Below, in pieces: positions 50,370-61,744 of a stretch of DNA of 64,000 nt. The stretch comes from Aphelenchoides besseyi (lineage: Eukaryota; Nematoda; Chromadorea; Rhabditida; Aphelenchoididae). Position numbers and translations under genes: made by a program. The DNA lies in contig JAMPIQ010000002.1 in assembly GCA_024699855.1 (NCBI GenBank), forward strand, positions 7,502,001 through 7,566,000. The letters run 5' to 3'. How positions within the stretch are numbered: position 1 is the first letter of the stretch; each line of letters opens with the position of its first letter. The notes below the pieces were generated by a model. It was not told the origin of the DNA, did not search any database, and was given only the letters and a program-made list of their open reading frames with translations.

Positions 50370-51486
50370 TTAGAAAGGACCGTTGGCTGAGGCCGTTGTA
50401 GCGGCAACCATCGTGGCTAAAGCGAGATCTTGTTCGAAGAATTCGATGAATTGATCGATTTGTTGACGTAAATTGCGAAGTGTGAGAAGAAAGTTGCGTT
50501 TGCGTTGAGTCGTTTCGATCTGAGTTAAAAGTGAACGCAAATCTGGAAACTGCGCCGGCATTGCTGTTTGTTGTGAGGCCAAGGCTGCTGAGAACTGTAA
50601 TGCCGGTGGAATCGATGGAAGCTGTTGATTCAGTGATGATGGGTAGTGCGGTGCCGATTGTTCTGTTGAGTTTTCGTCCACTTCGTTTTCGTTGTTCCCA
50701 TTCATTAGAGCCGAGATTACCGAATCGTTAGAAATAAGCGGTTGATGCAAACTCAGAAGTGACTGTTGTGCTTCGGTTGACCACTTCGGTTCCGTTTTAA
50801 CCATTGAAACAACCATCGACGGTGCAAGCTCCTCCTCTTCGTCCTCTAGCAGCATCATCGCATCATCACCTGCCTGACTATTTGTGCCGTTTGCCGCACT
50901 CGTTCCTGTTGTGCCGTCCGATGTAGAACTCGAAGCATCGTCAAGACCGGTGTTTGGAAACAAGCGAATATACTCTCGTTCAATGTTCGTCCAATTGACC
51001 GGCCTTCCACGACTAAAATTAAGCCAATTAAATTTTAACAAGTTTTCTGCTTCACGCCCATGCATTCGATTTCTTGACTTTCGATGAACTACGATATTTA
51101 TGCAAAACGAATACTGTAAACAAAGAACGCCCACAATCAAATACGCCCACGGGTATCCCAAAACAAATCGAATATTCAAACGAACCTTTCCATATCTTTT
51201 TTCAACTGAAATCAAGAAGTTTAGTGATTGTCCTGACATTGTGGTTACAGTAACCACATTCGTTTTGCTCTTTCAGTCAACTTACCTTGACAAGTGATTT
51301 GATATTGGAAATTCGTTTCTTCCATTGGGTTACAGTCAAATTGCGCGAGTTTTTTCGATTCAGATGATGAGCAATCGCTTGCCAGGCTTCCGATCGAATA
51401 CGCGGTCCCTCTTGTGCATAAGCAACTTTGTATGCGCGAACTAGAAGAATTGCCGATTGCTCGTCGATTTCTGTTATTCCTTTCAT
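50370..51486 (-). CDS. Myb/SANT-like DNA-binding protein with a 20-nt microexon
   Basis: Exon 1 (51286-51486) encodes the trihelix/Myb-SANT-like domain: DEQSAILLVRAYKVAYAQEG, PRIRSEAWQAIAHHLNRKNS and LTVTQWKKRISNIKSLVK. A 20-nt exon at 51186-51205 (LKKDME plus two bases) then joins in phase to exon 3 (50370-51012), giving SLVKLKKDMESRGRPVNWTN. Without the microexon, exons 1 and 3 do not share a phase. The C-terminal part is acidic and Ser/Gln-rich (MLLEDEEEELAPSM, TEPKWSTEAQQSLLSL) and ends in a coiled-coil-like helix (RKRNFLLTLRNLRQQIDQFI, EFFEQDLALATMV). Probably a sequence-specific nuclear factor. The frame is open upstream of the ATG back to an ATTTCAG at about 51541, so a further 5' exon may exist. 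Confidence 0.75.
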
Positions 51487-54400
51487 TGCACTAAGACCAA
51501 CAATCGAGGCTCCAAACGTTGTATCGACTAAGTGGGAACCTGAAATGGCGATTTAAGAACATAAAGACACGAATCGAGTAAACGCGTTGATTCACGAAGA
51601 ATCAGAAGAAAAGTTTGAGAAGAGAATCATATGAAAAATAGTACCGGATTGTGAAAGTGATTGGCGTTTAGGTTTTTTGTATTCGGAAAGTAAAAACCGG
51701 GCCGCCGAAAACCGGCCCGTTTGTGCTTATTGTTAGGACCGTTGAGTATTGTGTTTGATGTCGGTTGAAGGTGCGTGTTTCACATTCAATGACAACATTC
51801 CGGGAATCAGGGCAAAAAGAAACGATTGAGAAAGTAGCGACAGGAATACAATTTGAGCGATACTGTTCATAAACAGAAGTTCGCTTACTAAACCGGTAAG
51901 CAGAAATGAATTCATATTTTGAGAAACTGCGATACAAAAATTCTTCCTGCCGGATTTGTTGGTCTGCTCGTAGCAATGAATTGGATGTTAAGCGAAAGAA
52001 AATGAATCGTACTTGAAACGAGAAGACGGTGGATGAATGATGAAACCCAAAGTGAAAGTCGTGCTGCTTCTCGGACTGGTCGGTTTTGGCCTTTGTGTTG
52101 ACGGAAAGACGCTCTTCTGTAGTCGCTTACCACTACTTCAATATCACCAACGACATTTGCACGCTGATGACATTTTGGGAAATCGGAAAAAGAAACAAAA
52201 GGAAGTTTGCGGTCCGTGCAGTCGAATTCCGTTGAATCGCCGAAACTCTCGACTGAACCATCGGTTCCAATCAACAACCGTATCGTACGGTTGCCTCGAT
52301 AAGAAACCGAGCTTAGAAGAATCGAACTAATGATTCGAAGTGGGTCATGATGTTAATTGCTCAATCAATTAAGAAACAAAAAGGCGAAAATGAGTTCGCA
52401 TTGTTGAGGCTTCTTGCGAGTTTTTGTCCTCTTGTTGCGCGTTCTTTTTAGCCACGCCCCCGCTATTTTCAACGACCAAAAATAACAACTCGGGACTCCA
52501 AATAACACCGAGACGATCGCACAACTTTCTCCCGCGTTTCTCCTCTTCGTTTTCATCGCCAACGATCAGCCGCGCGACTTCAGAACACAAATCGCATCAT
52601 GATCGCGAGAAGACGCGCAGAAAATTCGTTCTTTCTTCTTGTCTTTGTTGTCCTTCGCCCTTCCGCTGAAATTTTCGGTTTGTCATCAACGACGAACAAC
52701 AACGAACCTCTCGATTGCTTTTCGTTGGTCTCCCCGTTACGACGACAAGCGGAAAGAATCGTGAAAATCACAAAGAAGAAGTTAAACCTTATGGTGTCTC
52801 GTTTAACAATGACAATCATTTCGGGTCGATGAAATTAAAACGACAATAACCCGTTCGGTTGTCGTCTTCAACGAATCGATCGAGAACAACGAGCCGAAAG
52901 TCCCTGAACTGAAGAAGCACCGAAACTGTTGGACTAAGACTAAAACATTCGCTGCTAATCAGAAGCCAAAGAACTTGCTCTCAAATTTTGGAATAACGTG
53001 AAGAAACCTACGAATAAGAAACGAAAGGACAAAGGGGCGTAGCAAAATCTCGAGGTCGTTTTAGTCACATTCATAAAAACATACAACCTTTAAGGTCCGT
53101 GTAAATTATTCAATCAATTAACAAGCTAATTACAAACAAATGTGGAGATTCGACTCTGTCCACTTCCGACCAGTGGCTACGATGCTAAGTTGCAATGACT
53201 GATCGTTCGGTCTTTAGATTCGTCTTTCTCAACGTCTTACGAATCTGTGGAGCTCGAAATTAACACAAAAATAACTTCTTTCTTCATTTGCAGACCCGAA
53301 TTGAAGTGGCGGGACCGAGTTGAATAGACGCAAAATGAATGAAACCTTTAGTCCTTCTGCCGCTTCTTTCTCGTTTATTTTCCGGCGAAGAACAAAGACA
53401 AGAAAGAACATTCTTTTTATTTATTTAACCAAAAAGATAAAAACCCTCGTCAAAAATTATGCGGACGAGCAGCGCCGGCGGAGATTCGAATGCAATCAAC
53501 ACGCCAATTTCACGCCAAGTCCCTTGTCAACAGATCCCGATAAGCACACCGAAAAGCTTACAAACAAGTGCGTAGAAATTGTTTTACGATCTGGCATTTA
53601 ACTTACTGTAGACTCGGGCATTTATAAATTTCCGCTTCGCAGACTCGATTCACCTGTCGAACATCGACAAACAGGTTGCATTCTTTGTGAGCATTGAATT
53701 CTTAAGGACCTTAAAGTCTTTTCGCTAACCAGACCTTCGAACCATACGGTTGATGGCATGTGTTTGAGGTCGAGAAAGATTTCTTTCAATCTTAGTTGAA
53801 TGCACTTAAATAGTTGCCAATCTCTCGAAACTACATACAAATTCTAAATCATGCAATTTTGTCACGAGAGGAACTTAAGACCATTTTCTCGGGTTTGTAG
53901 TCGAAAACCGCAAAAATGAAAACATCCGATTCAACAGTCAAAAATAAACCCAACTCCAAGGTTGGCAACTTCTTCGACTTGAAACGAAAACAAACTTCGA
54001 TGTGCGCTTTAATCGATTAATCGTTTCAACCAGCTCAGTGAAATAACGGCCACAGTAATTGTCTTATGGAACAACAACGAAAATAAGTGACTGTAGATCC
54101 CGAATAGTCCTTCTTCTAAGTTTTCCGGTCTAAGCGGTTGCTACGTCGATGCTGAGAGGACAAACACTAAACCTGCTTCTTAACAGCTTAATTACGCAAG
54201 CAATAACCACACGTCTTAGAACAGACTGAAGGGTTTAGAGGAAAAGATTATGTACATTGGAAAAATCGTACGTTCGGCGCTTAATGAGTTGGATAAGCGC
54301 GTAAGATGGTCCGAGAATAAATTAGCAAACTCCACACATCTAGGCAATGAAGTTCAATAATCCCTACAAATCAAACAGTGTAGCTATAAATCATCTTACA

Positions 54401-55277
54401 TTAGCCGGTCATTTGACGCACACGATGCCTGCTGTGAAGTCACATACTAACATCCGCTTTCTTTCAGGATCGTAATTTAAGCATATTACCGTAGGAAAAA
54501 AGAACCGGAGAGTGGAGAGTTAGATCAGAAATTGAAAGACATGAAGAACAGACATCAATGTGGATTAACAGTGTAGTGGAGTGAACGGCAAGTGGTCTGT
54601 TATTTCGGATTGTAAGAAAATAGGTTAAGATCGTCTGTTAGGGTGAATAGACAGACGGTCAAGAGAATTTCCAATAAAGGACCTGTAAGTCCGACAAATC
54701 CTTTGAGTTCCGGCCAATTGAATTGACACACGATCTTCCGTCAACTACTCGTGATTCCAATGAATTTTCATTGTTTTCGACATCCGGTAAGGAAGATCGT
54801 GGATTAGACGATTGAAACGACGTAACATAGGTGATTAAATAAAGAAACTATGAGACTCAGTATGTATATTCTTCGTTATCCTGCTACTCGTCTTTTTATT
54901 CGTACCTTTAATGCTCATTGATACCTAGGCGATTATTGCAACAATAACCGCATGTTCATACGAAATTTTCTCAAAGTACCAGTGTAATCAATTTACTCTA
55001 AGAGTTATGAGCAGATTTTCGTTAGCGTATGGGAAATACGTTTAGCGTCAACGATCGTTAAGGGGACCAGTTAAAAGAACCAATTTAACGAGCAAAAAGC
55101 CAACGAGGATTTATGCATCAAACGAACTTAACAAATTGAACGGATATGCAACAGAATCAAAAAACGTAATCCCAACGCAAAATTGAAGGCGCTGACTACC
55201 CGCTTAATACGAAATTGGAAATCCTTTCGGGTTACAATTGTTAAACGAATAATCGAATATAATAGCTCCTAAGTAGT
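51487..55277. other. Long gene-poor region
   Basis: 3.8 kb without a supported gene. Overlapping short frames on both strands at 51.9-53.6 kb lack domains. A GC-rich imperfect hairpin lies at 51694-51722. The stretch 53.8-55.2 kb is A/T-rich with very few open frames. The left end may carry a 5' exon of the Myb/SANT gene. Confidence 0.45.
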
Positions 55278-57789
55278 TCAAATCGAAGTGGGAACTGAAT
55301 ACATCAATTGACCGGAAGCGATTCGACGTTTCAATTCCTGCCACAACATCGATCGTTCTTTTCCTGCTTTCTTTATGACAATGCTGTTCTCTTGAGCACG
55401 TCTCGACAAATATGGAAGAACTTCATGCATTGGTCCATAAGGTAAGTCTAAATATACAGTTTGTAATTCATTAGTATGCACAATCACACTTACATTTATA
55501 AACGGAATAGCCAGCCTGGCCCAATGGAAAGGAGACTTGATCGCACATTCCGTAAAGTTGAGCAAAACAAATTGTTCGTTCACTGGGCGCAATATTGTGG
55601 TCTTTCATCAATTGAACAGCGTAACGAACCGATTCTTCGTTGTGTGTTGCCACCATCACACTCACATTTCCCGGTCCTCGTTGTGCACGTTCTTCGACAA
55701 TCGCATCCAAACATCTATGGTACATTTGAGTGGTTGCCTACAAAACAAGAGTCCAATGTTAGTTGTTCTTATATTTAGACTGACATTGTAATTGTCGTTG
55801 ATGGGATCGGGATAACCCACAGCTTCAGCACGCTTTCGTTCCTGATCCATATAAGCACCGCGAACTAACTTGCAACCAAAATGAAAATCTTCACGTTTGG
55901 CCAAATGCATGTCGATCTTCAAGTTGGTCAGCGAGTTCTTCAAATAAGCTTGATATGTGTTGAGAATTTTACCACCGTTCTTGTTGTATCTAAAAACAAA
56001 TGAAAGTAAGTTAGAACGACGTGAACTCAGCAACGTACTTTCGCATCATTGCAACAGTAAGACGTGAAATAGCCGGTTGAAAATAACTGAAAGAAAACGG
56101 CGTTTAAAGTAAACAAAGTTGTGAATATACGTTTGCTCGGCATCAATCATAATACGAATTCCACGATCGCCGGCATGATCAGCAACACGTACAATTCGTT
56201 GAATCATGTTGTTACATTCCCGCTCTTCAGCTTTTGTTAGGTTCACAATCAGCGGCTCAAGTTGTCCCGTGCGGATGTTCAGCACTTTGAACATCGATGT
56301 CATATCGCTGCTCAAGTCCAACAAACGTCCCCAATCGTGATAATCGACAAATCCGTCGTCGTCAAAATCAATCTAGAAAACGTTATCAACCATTTTGATT
56401 CAAATTTTGTTACCATTTTGAACCACTCTTTGACATTATTGTTATCAGTCTTGATTCCGAATTCTGATAAACGACGCAAGAAATCTTCTTCGCTAATTCG
56501 ACTCAAAACCAAATTCTCCCACGCACTTCCGGTCATTGCCTACAATGAAACAGTAAACAGACTAACGATCAGAAATACCTTGAAGAAGTTTTGTGTTTGA
56601 GCAATTATCTCGGACAACTTGAGCAGAAGTTGTGGGCGTCCCAATGCGGTCAATTTGATGGCCGAGAATCCCTGACCTTTCGTAGCTTCAGCTACCGCAT
56701 CAATGGAATTACAGAAGATATCCGCGTGTTTGTCACATTCGCGCTCTCCAGTATAGAAGTAGGTACGAGCACTGATGTTATCAACACGTCGATCACCGAA
56801 TTCCTTGTGGACTGTGTAACGTTGGTGAGTTTCGTCGATAGTCTTCGGATCGACAATATTTTGTGTGGCGATAACCTAAAAAAGACATTAGATGTTCGAT
56901 GTGAATAATCGAACGTACATCAGGGACCACTTCTTCGCCCACAATGCCCTCGACCGCAATTTCTTCGGCTCTAGAATTGACGATCAGAATTTCAAATGCG
57001 CTCCATCAAACTCACTCTTCTTGCGAAATATCCGATTCGGCGCTGTAATCCAAAATCGACTTGACTCCGAATCTTTGCAACTTTGCAGCAATCGGTAAAA
57101 CCTAAAAAAAAGAAGAAAGAAACTAAGAATTCGGCGGAGATCTGAAAGCTCACGAGTTTGTAACCCAAACCCAATTCTGTGGTCAATTGAGTCGATTGTT
57201 TAGGTTAGAGAGTAGTTGCGGACTCTTCTTAATTTAAACGATCCAATTTTTGTGTCAATTGAATGGTAAAAAATTTGTTTTCTGTGAGCGTAGTGGTCCA
57301 GAAACTCAGCAGCCAAATCAACTCACCTCCTTGCGACTTTCACCAGCAACAAAATGACCGAAGAAGGTGGCTTTCAAGAGCTTCTTGAAAAGTGTGTCTC
57401 CGAGTACTTTGCGAAGCGAATGTAAGATCTGAGTGTTGTATTTAACAAGCAAATCGATGTTGCACATTCGAAGAACGAGAATTCCGCGAACGATCTCCCA
57501 ATTCGATTTGCTCTGGAAACACACTCATCACTTAATCGCATCATAGATCTTAAACCTTAAATGCTTCTCGTCCATTCTCAAATGTTAAATCCAATTTATT
57601 GTAGCATCGTTCCACTTCACGAGCTAATGCAGCGCTTGGTGTAGTTGCTGAAGCGGTGATTGCCGAATTCTGCGTTCCGTGATGAAGACGACGATTCGGT
57701 TGATTGCCAGAAGATGCAGAAGCGGTGGTCAGAGTGCGAAAAGCGGGTGTACCAACGAAACGAACAGGACGAGTCAAAGCGACGGGCAT
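55278..57789 (-). CDS. Proline dehydrogenase, mitochondrial (PRODH)
   Basis: The FAD-dependent enzyme that oxidises proline to pyrroline-5-carboxylate. About ten exons. The ATG at 57789 begins [20 protein letters not shown], an Arg-rich presequence. Domain signs: [68 protein letters not shown], an EF-hand-like loop ([18 protein letters not shown]), [96 protein letters not shown] and the signature [20 protein letters not shown]. The barrel is complete and every family motif is present. The EF loop has Asp at positions 1, 3, 5, 9 and 12 and Gly at 6, so calcium binding is possible. Confidence 0.94.
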
Positions 57790-59106
57790 TCCACCTTCCG
57801 ATCGTGAGTTCGCAATCTGAGCGTTTGGACACAATCGAAGAGAAGCTGCAAAACAGTCGAATACTCAAATGGCACGTGTATTTTGCAGCACGAGATGTAA
57901 CAAAGAAATCAAAGTTCCAGTCAAACTCCACGACCAACAGACAATAAACACGAGGATCAGTTTTTTGCGTTCGAGAGACGGAAAATAAAACGAGCAGCTG
58001 CGAATTTCTTATCTCGCTGTTTGTCTGCAACGGAGAGAACGTGGCCAAAAGGAAACGTGCCCATGAAAATCGACCGTTGAGGTCGTCGGCTGCGACCGTT
58101 CAAACTTTTTTGCGAAGCGTTTTGACGCGCTTTCACCTCAAAAAACACGTAAAATTGCACGTTTTTCATGGTCCTCATCATCCTCAATACCACGAGATTA
58201 GACGAAAAACGTGTGGAACTCGGAAACTGCGCTCAAAAGATTTTGAAATAAAAAAAGTGAAGAAGCAAACGTCGAATCGGCGTTGGCATTTTGTTTTGGT
58301 GATTTACGATTTTTGTCAAAAGAAAACGTGTCAAAGTGTACAACAAAAAAGGGCGAACTGAACCGACAGTTCAACTAAAAGATTGAACGTGGCGTTCTCA
58401 CTCCGTGAGTTGTTTAGCGTCCAGAGAACATTCGAGTGAGGGAAAGAAAACACGCGAATTTGGAGGCGCTCAAACTTTGCGCGCCATCAAAAAAGACCCA
58501 AAAACGTTTGTGAGAGAAACATTAGAGGAATAAAAAGACGAATTTTTTGGCCGTCCAGTCACTACTCTTCGTCCTCGTTCAGTCGCGTTTCAATTCGAAT
58601 AAAATTTGCGTCCCATCGACGTCATCAGACGTTTTTTTGGCTATTCGATCTCACGCCCGTTAAACTGCGATCAGACGTCGTTTTTGCAGTTGATTTGCTG
58701 CAGACGTTTGTGAGATTTTTATTCAACAAACTGATTACTCAACAAAAACAAACACCGTAGTCATTGTCGGATAAAAGATAGTGATCGTTTTAGCTACGAG
58801 TTGGGCAGACGAAGAATTCTGTTAAGTTATGCACCGTCAACTTGATCTAACATACAAAGAGGATAAATTTACATGCCAAAATGACCGGAGATCAATCGAA
58901 AATCTGAGGCAAACCAAACAATGAAAAGCATTTGGCAACAGAATTGGAAGTTTGTATAAGAAGCAATTGAAGTGACTAATGGTCCGATATAAGTACGCGG
59001 AAATTCGTAACATACAAGTCAGGAATCTAATTAAAACACAAGGAGCAATGATACCCGGATATACTTGAATTAGAAAGAGCGGCAAGACAAATAGAAAAAC
59101 GAACAG
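57790..59106. other. Intergenic, PRODH promoter and Galpha 3' flank
   Basis: 57.9-58.7 kb is CGAAA/TTTTCG-rich like the region upstream of vinculin; the rest is A/T-rich. Short frames only (for example 58041-58361 +), without domains. Confidence 0.45.
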
Positions 59107-61744
59107 TCAACAGAGACCCATGCTCTTCAGGTTCTTGGCGATTATCATGTCGCAACTGAAACGAAAGTCGGAATCAAGCTTCTTGCCAAAACCACTTACC
59201 TTGCATCCAAAACAAACTGAACATTATTCGTGTCGGTTGCCTGGGTATGGTGACAATAGATTTCTCGTTGATTTGATCGATTCAACTGCTCGAACTTCCA
59301 TTGAATATAATTGATACATTCAGTTTGATTCTGTTGACCTTTGTATTCCGGAAAGCAGATTGTCAGCGGTGATCGTTGGACTTTCTCGCCAAAAAGATCT
59401 TTTTTGTTCAAAAACAAAATAAAATGAATTTCCTGAAACCTCAATCGCCAGTTGACTTCACAAATCGTTGCTGCTTACCGCAAACCATGGGCTGTTGCAG
59501 ATGGAATCAAACAGCTTCAACGATTCCTGCATCCGGTTCTAAACACACGACTTGTGAAATCGTATCTACAGAGATGCTATTTACCGTGCAGTTGTCTTCT
59601 CGTAATGTTTGATCGTATTCCGACAAAGAACTGATGAAAATAATCGCATTAACGTTGTCAAAACAGTGAATCTAAAATAATACCAAATTGCACAATCACT
59701 TATAACCATCATCTAACCCATTTCTTTCGTTCTGATCGCTGACCACCCACGTCAATAACCCTGCAATCAAAAGGTTTACTTACATCAAGTCCCAATTACG
59801 TACCGGAATGTGAGTCCTTTTAGTTCGAACAAAACCTCAGTGATTCCCGTAGTTTTGATGCGAGTGCGCAAGAGATCTTGTTCATTTGGCGTATAATCGG
59901 CAGCACTCAGACGATTCAGATTGTCCAAGAAGCTAAAGTTTGAATTTTGTTAGTGTTTTTGAGTCCCGATTAAACTCACTATTTCGCAGAATCATCGATT
60001 TGATATTCGTTGGATCGTCGATAACATTCTTGGACACCTTCGTCTTTCCACAGTCGTTGCATTGCAGCCGATAGTTCTTCGGTCAATTCCTCTTTGTTCG
60101 CATGAACCGTAGCAAACACCTTAAGCGATTGTTTATTGGTTTTTCGGACGCAAAGACCCTCAGCTCAATGTGTTAATTAAATTATCTCTCAAGATGTCTT
60201 TCCCTCTAATTGACGTTTGTTGTTCACTTTATTCGCAATTTCCGGCATTTACATTACTCTCTAATCTTGTCGGAACTTTATGCATTGACGACGATGAGCA
60301 GAGAGAGCGTTCGTCAAAAACAAAAGGTTTAGATGCATCGACGTCGAAACGAATGCGAATTGCTGAACCGTCAAAATCTACGTCGTTGGCGTCAATCGTT
60401 CGCCTGTTATTCAGGTAATCACAATCAATTAGAACGACAAATCTAAGACGGAAGAAGCGAACAATAAAGTAATAGAGGTCCTTAAAATCAAAAAACATCG
60501 GCAAGTAAAATCAAAAAGCTGGAAATTACAATCCCAAACATTCAAAACAACAAGCCGCTTGCAACGTTCGTATCTGTAAACAACGAATACCATTCCGCAA
60601 AGTCCCTGTCTTTAGTATGCAACAAAAAGCCTATTTCGATAGAATGAGTTGCTATCTGATCACAATAGTAAAGGAACTTGAAACGGTCATCTTAGATTTA
60701 CGTCAACGAAAGATCACGGGTGATATCTTTCTATCTGGATTTTTATCGGGCTAACGCTCTCTCGTCTTAAGATGTTGATGGTAATACAAACTCGTTGCTG
60801 AGTTTCTCGAATACATCGTTGGTATCCCCAAAAGAACTAGGATTCTCATCGAAGTTCTTTACGACGAGTATGCTCAATTTTTAATCTTACGCGAATACAT
60901 ATCGTTTAGCAAATGTTTCCAATGCGTAGTCACAACGTCCAGCTATGCTCCTGCATTCACGACTGGTTTTAATCGAAGGATCTACTAGCCATCTATGGAT
61001 CCAATTCGCATGCTTGAATTCCCGTCACATCATCCACAAATCAACTGACCTCAAAATGGCGCGTAAAAAATGACATGTTTAAAAACAATCGGATGCATCG
61101 GCAACTATCTGTCTTTTTCGAAATGTCATCCTACTCGTAACGGTGAGTTCGTTCAATGCAATCGACAACAAACTTCGCGAGTTCTTCGCCTACACTTATT
61201 AGCTCATTCAATCGTCTTCCACATTTTTTCATTTAGTATTCCGTAGTGTAAGCATGTCAATGATTCACGTTTTTTGAGAGATACTCTTTTCAAATTTGTT
61301 TGGATTGTCAAGAAAATCAAGAGTAATCTCTTACTTACCATCTGGCTGTCTTTCTGAAATTTCATTGATTTGTTATACATTTTTCACAACACTTACCACT
61401 CGTTCTTGATCCGCGTATTCAATCGAAAGATGAAACATTGCGCGTAGAATGGCCAACATTGAGTGAATGCAGTTACTGTAGACCACCGGTTTGATTAATT
61501 CGAGGTCATGTTTTGAGAATCCGTCTTTGTGTAGAATTCGCATTTGCTTTAGTATCGTACTCTTTCCCGATTCACCGGCACCTACAATCGTCAATGAAAG
61601 CAAATGACTGGAAAGTTGAAACAAACCGAGAAGTAAAAGTTTGATAACCCGCAAGGACATTGACTGGTCCTTTTTGATTTGCTCATCGATTCGTCTGTTC
61701 AACTTCTTCTGATCTTTTTGGTCCTTTGAAGCGCACTGGCCCAT
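59107..61744 (-). CDS. Heterotrimeric G-protein alpha subunit, Gi/o-like
   Basis: Membrane-bound GTPase that relays GPCR signals. About eight exons. [12 protein letters not shown] gives the myristoylation Gly2 and palmitoylation Cys4. GTPase signs: [19 protein letters not shown] (P-loop), [61 protein letters not shown] (switch I with Arg and Thr), [15 protein letters not shown] (switch II with the catalytic Gln), [32 protein letters not shown] (NKKD) and a C-terminal helix [14 protein letters not shown]. The C-terminal Cys sits at -1, not at -4, so the pertussis-toxin site of Gi/o is absent. The intron between the RV exon (ending near 61395) and the next (near 60122) is about 1.27 kb, far larger than the others. 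Family certain, subtype not. Confidence 0.92.
60191..60416 (+). CDS. Possible first exon nested in the Galpha intron
   Basis: On the strand opposite Galpha and inside its long intron. ATG at 60191 gives [20 protein letters not shown], a Leu-rich stretch, [18 protein letters not shown], and a basic [16 protein letters not shown] before VRLLFR. It ends at a good donor (TTCAG|GTAATC). No acceptor or second exon could be matched. Unrecognised; may be chance. Confidence 0.25.

Noticed and set aside
51912..52277. 121-codon minus frame
   Set aside because: Overlaps a + strand frame of similar length, has no domain, and no splice sites tie it to the Myb/SANT gene.
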